Below are positions 35,355 through 47,538 of a DNA stretch of 64,000 nt, piece by piece. A program made the position numbers and the translations under genes. The notes under the pieces are model-generated. The model made no database searches and had not been told where the DNA came from. It saw nothing but the letters and a program-made list of their open reading frames with translations. Source of the stretch: Hibiscus mutabilis (Eukaryota; Streptophyta; Magnoliopsida; Malvales; Malvaceae); assembly GCA_019671005.1 (NCBI GenBank), contig CM033752.1:25924969-25988968 (forward strand), given 5' to 3'. Positions within the stretch are counted from its first letter, which is position 1. Every line of letters starts with the position of its first letter.

Positions 35355-38300
35355 AGATATTAAAGTCAAGTTCAACCCTTGAATTGTGAGGCTCACAATT
35401 GTTGTTTTCAAAACGGTTTTTACTTTTGCATGCGTCTGGAATATTTGGGATAAATGAATTTTTTGAAAAACTTGTTGCGTTTTTGCTTGCTTTTTACGAA
35501 ATTATTTTCAACGTGTTTTAAATTCGAGACTCTAATACCGAATCTAAATCTAAATAATTACCTTCTGAAGATAGTTACTATGTAAAAGTTCTAATTATTA
35601 TAGAATCTAAATCTAAATCTAAATCTAGGTTATTACCTTATGTGGATAGTTACTTTTGAAAAGTTATAACATATATAAAAAGATTCATAATATATAACAT
35701 TTTGTATACCATCATCAATAGTCTTTGATAAATATACAATTTAAACGTTAGTAGAATAATGAATAACATAGGCCAATCAATTGTCTTAACATCATTTTAT
35801 TCACTCATTTATTAACCATACGCACACAAAACCTATCTTAAATATTATTTTAAATACACCTGCAAATTGAACAAAATATTTCCATCATTTAAGCGTTTTA
35901 TTTTGTGAGAAATTTGAAGTATAGGCGCGTAATGATTATTAAGATATCAAAACAGAGAAATGATGCATATACTAACTTTAAGTTACAAATAGAACGATGA
36001 GTAGAGAAGTGACACCATAAGAAGCCATTTTGTAGTTATTGAGAGATGAAAGTAAAGTTCGATTATATGAAGAATATAATTTGATGATGTTTAAAGTGTG
36101 ATGTGTTTTGAGCATTTTGTAGATTAATTTTAGGTCATTTTTAACCCATTATGACATTAATATTATGCACTTGGTAGTAGGTAGGGATTTACTTACCAAT
36201 TGTGTAGCAAAATAAAATAGAAAGAGTCAAATAATAGATTTTGTATTTTACTTTAAATATCACATATGGCAACAAGTTTAAAGCATATGTAAGTCAATTA
36301 TATAGGTTAGATATAGTTACTATATATATTTAGATTTTTATGTTTTGCAATTAGTTGAATGTAATATATTAAATGGTAATTTATAGGCAATAAAAAATAT
36401 TTATCATAGATGTTTATAAAATGTTAATGAGAATAATATTTTTTTAGAGAAGAAGAGTAATGAATATTTTTTTTAACTTATATATTAGGTGTAGAGCAGT
36501 CGGATTAACCAGGGCATGGTTCGTTCATGAACCAATGGGTGACACGACCCATGCCTCTTATTCATTTTCTTTATTTATTTTTATTTACATTTTGGATAAA
36601 TTGTGTGTTTGAGCCTTTTGCTTTACTAGTTGCTACAAATTAGTTCTTTTTGCATAATGATTCGTTCTTGTCACCTACTAATTTTTAATATTTAGCAATT
36701 TAGCCACACCATGTTTATTTTTTATTATTAATATCCTTATTATTTCTTATTAAGATTTTTCTCTTTTATATTTTTAAACCATCATGCATTAACAAACAAT
36801 GTTTACTTCGCATTATAAATTATGACATTTTTTGTTGTGTTACAGTGATCCGGAAGGTAGTGTCTATTATGCATAGATTGAGATCTTTATAGTCATTTCT
36901 AACATAATGACATCATTCATAATTTGATCCCATATTTCAAAAAATATCAAGGCAATTTTATCTTGTTGCGTTAATTTAATGAGGTTGCGTACAAATTTTC
37001 TAGATTGTGACATTCATAATCTTTTCTAAAAAAATATGCTTCACAAAAATTGCATTCATTCAGGAAGATCACATCCTAAACTGGAATTCATATTCACAAC
37101 ATCAAAAATAGAGAAAACGCATATTCGAATCTTGAACCCATCTTTTTTCGGTTTTAAACGCAGACCATCAAAATTATCTTCTTCAAAAAGCGCATTCAAA
37201 AACCATTTTAAAAAGGTGATTTTATAGGTATTCGGTTGTATGTGGTCTGAAACGACCGATGTTTTATATAATATTTAAATGGTTTCAACACATACTTTTA
37301 TATAATATTTAAATTAAAGATTTAAAATGCATTATCTAGGATCGATTAAAATATGAGATTGGAGCATATTTATAAACAAATTCTTTATCAATCCACAGAT
37401 TATCATTTCTTTAAAAAATAATAAATAATATTTTATATAAACTTTTTCTTTCAATCATACGCGCACAAAACCTATCCGATCCTAAAATATATATTAAATA
37501 AAGTTTTAGCTTTTTAGGTCATGTTAACCATTGTGAAATGTTGTAGAACTCTACAAAATACGAGATAAAAATATGGAATGAAGTATAAAGAATTGTACTC
37601 TAAAATATTCTTATACAACTTATTGTGTTTAATTTAATTAAAATATAAATATGGATGTATAAATTAAAAATAAAATTAATTTTTCATTATAAGTTTAATG
37701 ACAGAATTTTCTAAAAACAATAATTAAAAAGCATACAAAATTTTTGTAGAAGGGTTAAAACCGACTAAATTACTTTCATATTTAATTACAATGATTTTCA
37801 AATATTTTAATCATTTTTAATTAGTAGGTCCTACTGAATTACACATAAGCAATAAAAAAATTCTATCGACTCATTAACTTGTTTTCAGATTTAATGTTAC
37901 AATAACTTGATTGTTACAATTGATTAATCAAGTGACTCGATTGTGGCACCTAAAATGTTACTTACATTCAGTATGAAATATTTTACGTCTCTATAATAAT
38001 TGTTGTTTGTGTTTTGGAAACACTGAATTATTATTTTTGTACTAATTTTTTATTTGGGGAAATTTTATAAAGACGAACAGGATACTCAGGAAAAATCATG
38101 ATTTCTTTTGGAAACTAAGATCTCGTAAACAATTTGTTTTAGGATTTATTTTTTGTCATTTTAACAGGTTTACTTGATCTCCTTTCCAAACAAGAATCAC
38201 AGAAATTAAAATCAAAGGATTAATTCCTTTTGATTTCCATTTAACATAATTGAGTTGTTGTGATATATTTGTTTCGGGTTTTAGTGCCACTAATCCCGTT

Positions 38301-39478
38301 GTTTAACAGAAGATATAAGGGAAATAAATCAATAAATTTATTTATTCGTTAAAATCTTGCGTTGATTCTAATTTTGTAACGGAAATAAATTAATTTCAAA
38401 AGAATCTTGTATGATTCTAACGTTGCTGAGAGAATAAATCATTGAATTTATTTTCGTGAGAATCTTGTATGAATCTAACTTTGTAAGGAAAATAAATCGT
38501 TGAATTTATTTTAAAAATCAAATATGATTCTATTTTGTAAAATGAAATAAATTGTTGAATTTATTTCTTAGGAATCTTGATCAGTTTGTAAATTGAGATC
38601 TTGTAAATAAATTTGCTTTTAAGGAATTTAATTCCTACCGTTTTAATGGGCTTACTTGATGTCCTTTCAAACAACCTGGACAATTTTGTTTTAACAGAAA
38701 TTTTTATTGAAAGTAGCATTTATTACTAATACTTTAACATAATTTAGAGTGTTGATTCTGATCGAGGTCGCGAATCAAAGCATAGAAGAACTTTTTTCTA
38801 TGTCAAAATTACATTCTTAAAGCCTAGTCTGATGCACGTTATGAAGTATACAGTGGTTAAAAATGGCTAAAGAATTATGAGGGTAATTGGACCATAAGTA
38901 CAAAATTTAAGATGTTAGTGCTAAGAGATTCTTAGTTACCAATTTTTTAATTTTGTGATGATTGATTCCAAATTATTGTGAATCGAAGACAGTGACTTTA
39001 ATTGATAACTCACGGTATTCTTGCAAAAGGAGTGGCTAGTAAGTGAATCCGTTTAGATGTTAGTAATTTGAAAAGATAATCCTTATTTGGAACGATTTCA
39101 AAGAACTTCCTTAAGCATAAGAGAATGAAACTCATAAACGGTGATTAAAAAAAATATGAAAGTGCATGTCTAGGATTGGTTCTTTGAAAAACCTGGTATT
39201 TAAGCGTGCCTAGTGCACCACCTCTTTTTTCATAAGTTACCTACGTGGTTCATTGTTCATTATTATGTTTAATAGATTCATAATCTATGTTTTTGGTTTG
39301 TGACTATGAGTCACAATGGAAAACCACTGAGATTCAATGGAAAGAATTTCAAAACATGGCAACAAAAGATGTTGCATATTTGACCATGTTAAACTTGGTT
39401 AAAGATATAAAGGATGATCCTCCTATTGTTCGAGAGGATAATGTAAATGTTGTTACCAACTTCAAAAGTTGCTAAGGT
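35355..39478. other. Unassigned AT-rich intergenic stretch
   Basis: I see no credible gene. ORFs of 62-107 codons lack domains. Local repeats are present: a tandem pair around 35535-35665 containing AATCTAAATCTAAATC, and a degenerate array at 38310-38600. This may be the least transposon-dense, or oldest, part of the window. Confidence 0.5.
38310..38600 (+). repeat. Degenerate 50-60-bp tandem array with flanking repeats
   Basis: Four to five units of the type AAATAAATYRTTGAATTTATT...GAATCTTGTATGATTCTAA follow one another with indels. The array is bounded by related 80-bp blocks (38120-38205 and 38590-38675, sharing GGYTTACTTGATSTCCTTTC), so the whole lies inside a larger direct duplication. 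Confidence 0.65.
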
Positions 39479-42396
39479 TGTAATGCCCCAATATTTGCTT
39501 AGTCACAAAAATGTAAAGAGTTAAAGATTGGTGGTTTTAGTTCAGTGACTAAAATGAAAATTTTGAAAGTTTGGTGGTCAAAGTATAAACTTTGGAAAAG
39601 TTTAGGGACTAAATTGTAATTTCTAAAAGTTATGATAGTTACCCCATAAATGAATAGTTCACCCCCAAGAGTGACACTTTCGTGTTACTCGAATTTTTCA
39701 TACGGAGTGTGTATTAGTGGCTATAAAGCTTTAAAGTTCGTAGGAAGAAAATTTAGAAATCGTATTGAGTGAAATCTGAATATTTGGATCGAATAATTGC
39801 CAGAAATAAAAATCTAAGATATTTTTGAACATGGACGGTTATATTGGAACCAATTTGGTTCAATTTTAATGGAATGGCAATTTTTAAGTCTTGTTGTAAA
39901 TAAAGACTAGTTGGAGGGCAAATTGGACATTTTCCATGGATGGCATTTTTGAAATATTTTGAAACTTTGAGGGTAATATTTAAAGGAAAAATACACATGG
40001 ATAAGATCTTGGCCATTGATTTTTGATAAGATTGAATCATGGTCATTGGATGAAAAGGGTAAAGTAGTAATTTCACTATGTAAAATGAATTAAAAATTCA
40101 TTTTATTTTAAACATGTGGATTAGTATTAAAGATGAACAAATATCATCTTCTACAAACCAAGGGCTGTTCGAATAGTAGGAAAAATAAGGGAAAATATAG
40201 TTTTCAATTTTCAAGTCCCAAATTGAAGAAATCAAGGCTAGTTTCAAGCAAACTTGTTTTAGGTAAATTGCTCTACACTCGATTCTCTTCATTTTTATAG
40301 TATTTTTGCATGATAAGAATCAAGTTGGTTCATGTTCTTGGATGAGGATGATTTTGATTTTGATTTTGATAGAATATGATGGAATAGAAGTAGTGTTGTG
40401 TAGAATTGATGATATAGACATGAAATCAAGCTTGAATTTAGATTACTTTTTTGTTTGAAGTTATAAACCCTAACCCGAGGAGTTGGGATTTTGGTTAGGG
40501 AATCAAATTGAGGATGATATTTAATGGATTATGATGTTAAAAGTTCAATTTTAATGTTAGATTAAATAATGTCCCCCAATTGAAGTTATAGGGACCATTT
40601 TGAAAATTTGGAGAAATTAGGGGAAATTATTGAAAAAATTATTTTAGCTCTTGAATTGATGAAGTATGGTTGAAATAGCATGAATTGATGTTTAAGGATC
40701 AAAATGAAAATTTGTGGGAGTATAAGGACTAATTCGGCAATTTGAAGGAAATTAAGGATTAGTCTTGAACTTATGAAAAGTTTAGGGATTTGATGTTGAG
40801 CTTGTTTTTGAAGTATATTATGTTGGGAAAATTAAGTAAAGTGATTGGAATATTGATTTTGGAGTTCATATTCATTTTGGGACCATTTTGAAAGATTCAG
40901 TTACCTTAGGGACTAATTTGTAAATTTTTAAGTTTGGGTCCTAAAGTGTAAAGGATGAGAAATATAAGGATCAGACCTAGAATTTATGGTTTGAAGATTA
41001 AAAGTGTCCTTAGGGACTAAAATAAATATTTTGGGAAAAGTTGGAGATGTAAAGAAAAGTATGAAAAATTGTGATTCGAATATATAAAGTTTTATCAAAT
41101 CAATTTTCTATATAATGGATAGTTATTTTACTTACTTTCCATTATTGTATATGGAATGATTATGTTCTAACATATACTTTGAAATGGTATATGTTATTGT
41201 TGGTGTAGATTCTGATAAAAATCGAGGTCGTACTAATAGACCCGGAAAAGAAGTAGTTCGAGACTGAAATCAAATTGTAAGGGCGGATACATTGCAAGGC
41301 CAAGGTGAGTGCATACATGTTTTTAAATGTATGTTTATTAACATACTAAAGGGAGACTTGCGATAAGTCAACCAAAAAGGTAAAGAATTTTTATAAACAA
41401 CATAATATGTTTTTGGCATGGTACTTTATTTTACTGATTTAAAGATTATGGCATATTTTATGATCACAAATGTTTTTATAGCATGACACGTGATGGACAA
41501 GTTATTTATGTAAATTTTAAATGCAGTATACCATAAATGTTATAAAGCATATTTGAGTATGAACTGATCCAGTATGAAGATGTATTACATGATATATGTA
41601 TATATGTATAGAATTTGGTTTGCTTGCCATTATTTGCATGAATTGTTTTACAAGTTTTCCCTTGGTAATAAAATGTCAAGTAGGATAATATTGTGGTACC
41701 ATTAAGAGTATTACAAAGTTATTGACACTTCAAGTGTATTATAAAGTAACGGACACTTGAATGTGTATTATAAAGTTATAGACACTTGATTATGTCTTAC
41801 AAGTATGTCAAGGATAGTACTTTCCAAGTACGCGACTCGAATATTAGACACTTGATATTTACCTTGGGCTATATGATTGCACGAGATAACATATGTTTTT
41901 ATGTTAAAGAATGAATTCGGTATGATTTCTTGCATAGACATTCCTGCATTACAAAGTATGTGATTTTAATGATCATCACTGCCTCTTTTGGGAGTACCAA
42001 ATCGACAGGTTAATTTCAGTACTTATGACATCCATGCTTTTGTGTTTAATAGTGGCATGTACTAGCTAATCATGTCTTTCTGATAAAGTACTTTAATCAA
42101 CCAAGTAATAGTGTTACTAACTTTTATGAACGTTAAATATGTTTATTATTACATGCTTTGATATGATTATCTTATTTAAGTAAAAAGTTTTATTATCGGG
42201 TATTAAATTATTATATTTTTCTAAATTATATAAAGTTAAGCGTGCTTGAATTAGGAAAATTCCAAGATGGGTGATCACCTGGGAAGTTATTTTAAAATTT
42301 TAAAATTACCCTGATTTTAAGATAAAGAACAATTTTAAAAGTCTATGACATCTCTGACTCGTGTTCAATGTATGGATGTGGGAAGGAGGTGTTACA
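39479..42396 (+). mobile_element. G1 5' LTR
   Basis: 2918 bp from TGTAATGCCCC to GGAGGTGTTACA. It shares its first 250 bases with S1 and, inverted, with G2 and G3. It carries the donor-like motif (41299-41312) and a 28-bp tandem triplet (41708-41795). Unlike S1, G2 and G3 it lacks the conserved hairpin. Confidence 0.88.
41708..41795 (+). repeat. 28-bp tandem triplet in the G1 LTR
   Basis: Units start with GTATTAYAAAG at 41708, 41736 and 41764 and contain GACACTT. This lies in the part of the LTR where relatives carry other minisatellites. Confidence 0.75.
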
Positions 42397-42401
42397 TTTA
42401 T

Positions 42402-42413
42402 TGGTATCAGAGC
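42402..42413 (+). other. Primer-binding site of G1 (tRNA-iMet)
   Basis: TGGTATCAGAGC, exact, five bases after the LTR end. Confidence 0.95.
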
Positions 42414-42558
42414 TATAGGTTTAGCCGGCTCTGGAGTTAAAATTGAATTTGATAAAAGTGTTAAAGTGTGTGCATACCACTAAGATGTTTTTACTTGAAA
42501 ATGATACTTGTTTGATTGATGCAACTGCTTATTAGTTAAGTGTATGTTATGAGTACAT

Positions 42559-43560
42559 ATGTCGAAGGGAATCGGATCCCAAAATTCTACTCAACAAGTG
42601 GGGCTTCAGAATGCCCCAGAAGTAGGGGAAAAAGTACAATAGCCTATTCAATAGGAGGCTAGTGCACTTGTCCAGGATATGTCGGTGCAAGATCGGGGTA
42701 CGTTTCTGCAAGCCTTGGATGCGATAATTAATAGACCTCCTCAGATTTTTGTTCTGAAGGAATTAAAGAAGTTGCAGGCTCCTGATTTTAAAGGCGACGT
42801 CGATGGGGATCCTATGTCGGCAGATCTTTGGTTAAATGAAATACAGACAATATTGTCTCAAATTGGGTGTGATGAACGAGGAAAGCTGGAAGGAGTTGTT
42901 TCCTTGTTGAGAGAGCAAGCATTAGTATGGTGGAACAATGTTACTGCTCGTGTTCGAGAAGAGGTGAACTGGCAGTTTTTGCTCCGTGAGTTTAGGAGGA
43001 AATATATTGGAGATGCCTTTATTCGGGAAATGAGGTTGCGGTTCTTGGACCTTAAACAAGGAGATCGCTCGGTGTATGAATATGAATACGAGTTTAATCG
43101 ATTGAGTAGGTTTGCCTCTGAATTGTTACTAGATGAGAGAGCCATTACTAATAGTTTTATAAGCGAATTAAATGCCAGATATCAAGAGGTGCTTGTGGTT
43201 ATTATTCCTAGGGACTTCCAAGAAGCATTTAATAGAGCCAAAACAATGGAGATTGTCCAGGAAAAAGCTGAAAAAGAATCAGAGAGCCAAAAAAGGAGTG
43301 TTGAGACATCTTTTGCTTCGAGATCATCAAAGTGGGGTAAAGGATATTTCCAGCAAGGGAAATCTGGATTTTTATCATCTCAGGGCAAACAAGTCAAGCT
43401 GGAAAGTTCAAAAATACTACGACAACAGCAAGGAATTTTAGAGATAGACAGGGTCCTCCCAAATGCAAGGATTGTAACAGAAAACATTATGGAGGGTGTT
43501 GGAGGATTACAAGAGCCTGTTTTAATTGTGGAGAAATAGGACATTTTGTTCGTGATTTCC
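42559..43560 (+). pseudogene. G1 gag
   Basis: The likely original start is ATG at 42559, in frame with the long open stretch from 42679. Two stops lie between (42640, 42652), both TAG after CAA-type contexts. The open part contains FLQALDAIINRPPQ, then the gag core (ADLWLNEIQTILSQIGC, LREQALVWWNNV, FRRKYIGDAF, LKQGDRSVYEYEYEFNRLSRF). The frame shifts near 43450, after which the zinc knuckle CFNCGEIGHFVRDFP (43518-43562) appears, with Phe in place of the last Cys. Gag packages the element RNA; the damaged knuckle and stops make this copy inactive. Confidence 0.87.
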
Positions 43561-43634
43561 CAGCTCAGGAGGATATATCAGTTTAAACCGAAAGATCTGT
43601 TGATATGCAAAGAGGCCGAGGCTGAGGATCTGCA

Positions 43635-44060
43635 ATGGTATATCACCTCCGGGCACAAGATGACAATGGTGACAGAGCTTCAGCAAGGGTATATTACCTC
43701 CGGCCACAAGATGCCAATGGTGATACAGAAGAACCTGATATTGTGACAGGTACTTTCCAACTCTATGGTCAGCCTGTATTTGTTTTGATAGATACTGGAT
43801 CTACACACTCTTATGTTAGTTCTAGGATAGTTCGAGAAAGAGGAATTTCTTTAGAACTAACTCAGAGTGATGTGATAGCCATAAACCCTCTAGGCCAAAG
43901 TGCTCGGGTAACTAAAGTAAGTAGGAAATGCCCGCTTAAAGTTTACGGAATTGAATTCCCAGTTGACTTGTTAGAACTGCCTTTTAGTGTTCTTGAGATT
44001 ATTTTGGGCATGGATTGGCTTCATGCTTATGATGCTACAGTAAGCTGCCGCCAACAGTAG
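43635..44060 (+). pseudogene. G1 aspartic protease
   Basis: This 141-codon open frame carries the intact active-site loop VLIDTGSTHSYV, NPLGQSARV, CPLKVYGIEFPVDL and the second loop ILGMDWLHAYDA. Its start lies within a local tandem duplication of about 51 bases (43635-43740: two copies of YxLRxQDxNGD), just before the folded domain. It is the best preserved protease here, but it is out of frame with gag upstream and RT downstream. Confidence 0.87.
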
Positions 44061-44175
44061 TTGATTTTAAAGACTGCATATGGCTCAGCGAATATAGTAT
44101 TGGGCGAAGGGTCCTAGTGTATAAAGAATGTAATTTCGGCTTTTAAAGCCAAGAAACTTTTGGGAGCATGGTTGT

Positions 44176-45515
44176 GTGGCTTTTCTAGCCCATGTAGTGG
44201 ATACTAAGAAAATTAATAATGACCTCAGTGCGATTCCGACAGTTCGGGATTTTCCTGAGGTATTTCCAGAAGAGTTACCAGGATTACCTCCAAAGAGAGA
44301 AGTACGGTTTGGAATTAAGGTTATTCCTGGTACTGAGCCAGTATCCATGACTCCATCTAGAATGGCACCTGCAGAATTGAGGGAATTAAAGTCACAGTTG
44401 TAGGAGTTATTAGATAGAGGATTTATATGTCCTAGCACATCACCATAGGGAGCTTCGGTTCTTTTTGTTAAAAAGAAAGATGGTTCGATGTGACTGTGCA
44501 TTGATTACCGACAGCTGAATAAGGTGACCATAAAGAACAAGCATCCACTGCCGAGAATAAAAGATTTGTTTGATCAATTAAAAGGAGCAGTAGTATTTTC
44601 TAAGATTGATCTTCGGTCTGGTTATTACCAAATGAAGGTCAAGGAGGAAGATATTCCAAAAACAACATTTTGAATGAGGTACGGGCATTATGAATTTGTT
44701 GTGCTGCCATTTGGCCTTACAAATGCTCCAGCAACATTTACGGATTTAATGAACCAAATATTTTAGTCGTATCTCGATCGATTTGTTGTAGTCTTCATTG
44801 ATGATATAATGGTGTACTCGAAGACTATAGGGGATCATAATACACATTTGAGAATAGTATTACAAATTTTGAGAGAGAAGAAATTGTATGCTAAGCTCTC
44901 AAAATGTGAGTTCTGGTTGTCTGAAGTGGCTTTCTTGGGTCACATTGCTTCAGCTGAAGGGATTAAAGTGGATCCTAAAAAAATACAACCTATTGTGGAG
45001 TGGAAAGTTCCCAAGAATATTACTGAAGTCCGTAGTTTCTTGGGACTTGCTGGATATTATCGAAGGTTCGTGAAAAACTTTTCGATAATAGCTGCTCCAC
45101 TTACAAAGTTATTGAGAAAGAATGTTCCATTTGTTTAGACTGAAAAGTGTCAAGAAAGCTTTGATCAGTTGAAGAAAATTTTGACAGAAGCTATAGTTTT
45201 AGTACAACTTGAATCGAGAAAGAAGTTTACTTTGTATAGTGATGCATCTCATAATGGATTGGGGTGCGTATTAATGCAAGAGGGAAAGGTGTTTGCTTAT
45301 GCTTCTCGGCAGTTAAAGCCACATAAAAGGAATTATCCAACCCATGATTTAGAGCTGGCAGCTGTAGTTTTTGCTCTAAAAGTGTGGCGACATTATCTTT
45401 ATGGTGAACATTGTCATGTATATACAGATCATAAGAGTTTAAAATATTTGATGACACAGAAAGAATTGAATCTACAGCAACGAATGTGGTTGGAGCTGAT
45501 AAAGGATTATGATCT
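44176..45515 (+). pseudogene. G1 reverse transcriptase and RNase H (5' part)
   Basis: A single frame runs from 44176 to the N1 insertion. It has the linker FPEVFPEELPGLPPKREV, fingers LFVKKKDGSM and DYRQLNKVTI, SKIDLRSGYYQ, YGHYEFVVLPFGLTNAP, catalytic FIDDIMVYSK, the thumb FLGHI and RSFLGLAGYYRRFVKNF, and RNase H blocks YSDASHNGLG, DLELAAVVFALKVWRHYLYG and YTDHKSLKYL. Stops at 44401, 44446, 44491, 44671, 44764 and 45136 all fall in this frame, at sites where relatives have Gln, Trp or Arg. Otherwise motif residues are intact. The domain is interrupted after DYD at 45513. Confidence 0.9.
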
Positions 45516-47348
45516 TGTAACACTATTCAAAATATATAAGAATAAAAAAGATGGGGGATTGAAGAATAAAAGAAAAGTGGGTATTGTAGGTAACCAATTG
45601 AGCTAAGGCTCATTTCTGATATGATTTACCCTAATTTAATAATAACCCTTTTTAGCTCGTTTATATTGTAAATAATAAAAACTAGATTTGACTCATTATT
45701 TTCCTATTTATTCGAACCAAAATAATTAGTTCCAGATTCTTCCTTTCTCACCTAACCCTACCACCGTTCGAATGTCCTTCATCGTCTGTCCATACCGTGC
45801 ACCGCCGGCGTTGGTGTGCTCACCGTTAAACCCCAACCAAAACCTTTCTGGCTATACACGCGATTTTCGTTCTGACTACCGATAATCAAAGTTTGAAACC
45901 CATCGAGATTTAGGTTTAAATCTGATATTTTCGACATCGATTTCGACCGTCCCTGACCTCCGTTCAAGGTTCCACCGCCGCAACTACCTCCCTCGTTAAC
46001 TGAGTTAACTTAGTGAGTTGACCCGACCGAGTCAACTCAGTGAGCCTACTCACCAAAGTTAAACCGTTGACCGCTGACGTGAACATTGATCATTAACCGT
46101 TGAATGATGACGCCAGTGTGACGTCAGTGTTGACTTTGACTTTTGACAACAGTGCTGACTTTGACCTAAAAATCAACTTTTTGCGAAAACCTTATTTTAT
46201 GTTTTTCAACGTCCTGAGTATATTTTGAAGTCGGTTTTGCAAAATTGAAACCTAAAAATCTCTGAAACTGACCTTGAATATGAGTGAGCTTATGTGTAGT
46301 TATTCGGTTTATGAGCAAGGACTGATTAATGGCTATATTAATTGAAGGATTCTGTGAATATATATCCATGTTCATTGAGGACGTCAAATTCGAGTTCGAG
46401 AGCGATCAAATGGAGTATCTAACGGGTCGACCGGTGTAACTTGTAGACAATGTAATACACTGCTACCTTCTGTATGCTTTATGAAACATATTGGTATTGG
46501 TAAATGTTTGCATGATCATGTAGAAGCATATGGTTAATGTTCATGTCTAATCGATGATGGAAATAAGGGATAATCTGGATAAAGTTATAACATTCGGATG
46601 AGAAAGTAAATAAATGAAAAGGACCTAGAGTTTAATAAATGATTAATGAGGCAGTTACACTCCAAACTTAATTTATAGTATTTAAGGAATCGATGCCATA
46701 AATATTTGGGGATGAAATTACTAAAATACCCTTAGGGTGAAAGGAATACTAAAGTACTCATGATAAGGATTATGATTTGAAGTCATATAGGCAGCTTTGA
46801 TTAAGTTGGCCTCTAGTTAGGCTTTGTGCCTCTATATAGGCTTTGTGCCTCCAATTAGGCTTCGTGCCTCTAGTTAGGCTTTGTGCCTCCAGATAGGCTT
46901 TGTGCCTCCAGTTAGGCTTTGTACCTCCAGATAGGCTTCGGGCCTCCAGTTAGGCTTTGTGCCCCAGTTAGGCCTCCTATACCTTCAGGCCTAGAACCAG
47001 CCTCCAGTTATGGGGAAGTTACACATTGGTGTTCGGTTGGAGAGTAGATATGTTAAATGAATCTGATTATGAATCTATGACCGATATCAGTTTTAGAGTT
47101 CCATTGGAGTTGCTCGTGGAGTACGGTACATGTGTATTAGTGGGCATGTATGTCACATCTTATTATATAATTGAGTCTGGTTTTCAGCTATTTATGAACG
47201 AAATTCTAAAATGGTTTTAACATAAATATTACATTTTTTAAATGTAATTCTAAGAATTTTCTCCTATATTTTCTATGGTTTGCTCAGGTGACCCAAATGT
47301 GACCTCCTAAACTTAGATGTTTCGCATAGGCGGGTTTAGGGGGTTACA
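45516..47348 (+). mobile_element. N1 left LTR (1833 bp)
   Basis: Starts TGTAACACTATTC, ends GGGGGTTACA. It lacks about 56 bases present in the right LTR near 47605-47655 (the tRNA-like part) and a further block around 48040-48400, which together account for most of the length difference. It holds W-box cores (46018-46166) and the minisatellite at 46808-46975. Confidence 0.85.
46808..46975 (+). repeat. 19-bp minisatellite, N1 left LTR
   Basis: About nine units of the type CCTCCAGTTAGGCTTTGTG or CCTCCAGATAGGCTTCGTG. The unit alternates GTTA and GATA forms, which suggests a 38-bp higher-order repeat. Confidence 0.85.
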
Positions 47349-47353
47349 TTTAG

Positions 47354-47365
47354 TTGTATTAGAGC
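47354..47365 (+). other. N1 primer-binding site (degenerate iMet type)
   Basis: TTGTATTAGAGC differs from TGGTATCAGAGC at two positions and sits 5 bases after the LTR end, where a PBS belongs. Confidence 0.7.
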
Positions 47366-47514
47366 TTAGAGTTATGTCATTCTGGGGTCCCAAGTCAGAC
47401 TGTAATGCTGAGGACACTACCAGATTGATATGTGACTGTTTGGGAAGTCTCAAGAACAAGCAAGCTCTGATAGTTAAGTCTCTGCATTCCTTCGACTCTA
47501 ATAAATTTCGAGGA

Positions 47515-47538
47515 TGAAATTTTTTTAGGGGGTAGAGT
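47515..47538 (+). other. N1 polypurine tract
   Basis: A T-run then AGGGGGTAGAGT directly precedes the right LTR start at 47539. The phrase before it (TTTCGAGGATGAAATTTTTT) matches the pre-LTR region of gypsy chromoviruses, linking N1 to this class. Confidence 0.78.

Noticed and set aside
39287..39475. 62-codon plus-strand ORF just before G1
   Set aside because: No domain, partner exon or repeat match seen; length is within chance for this composition.
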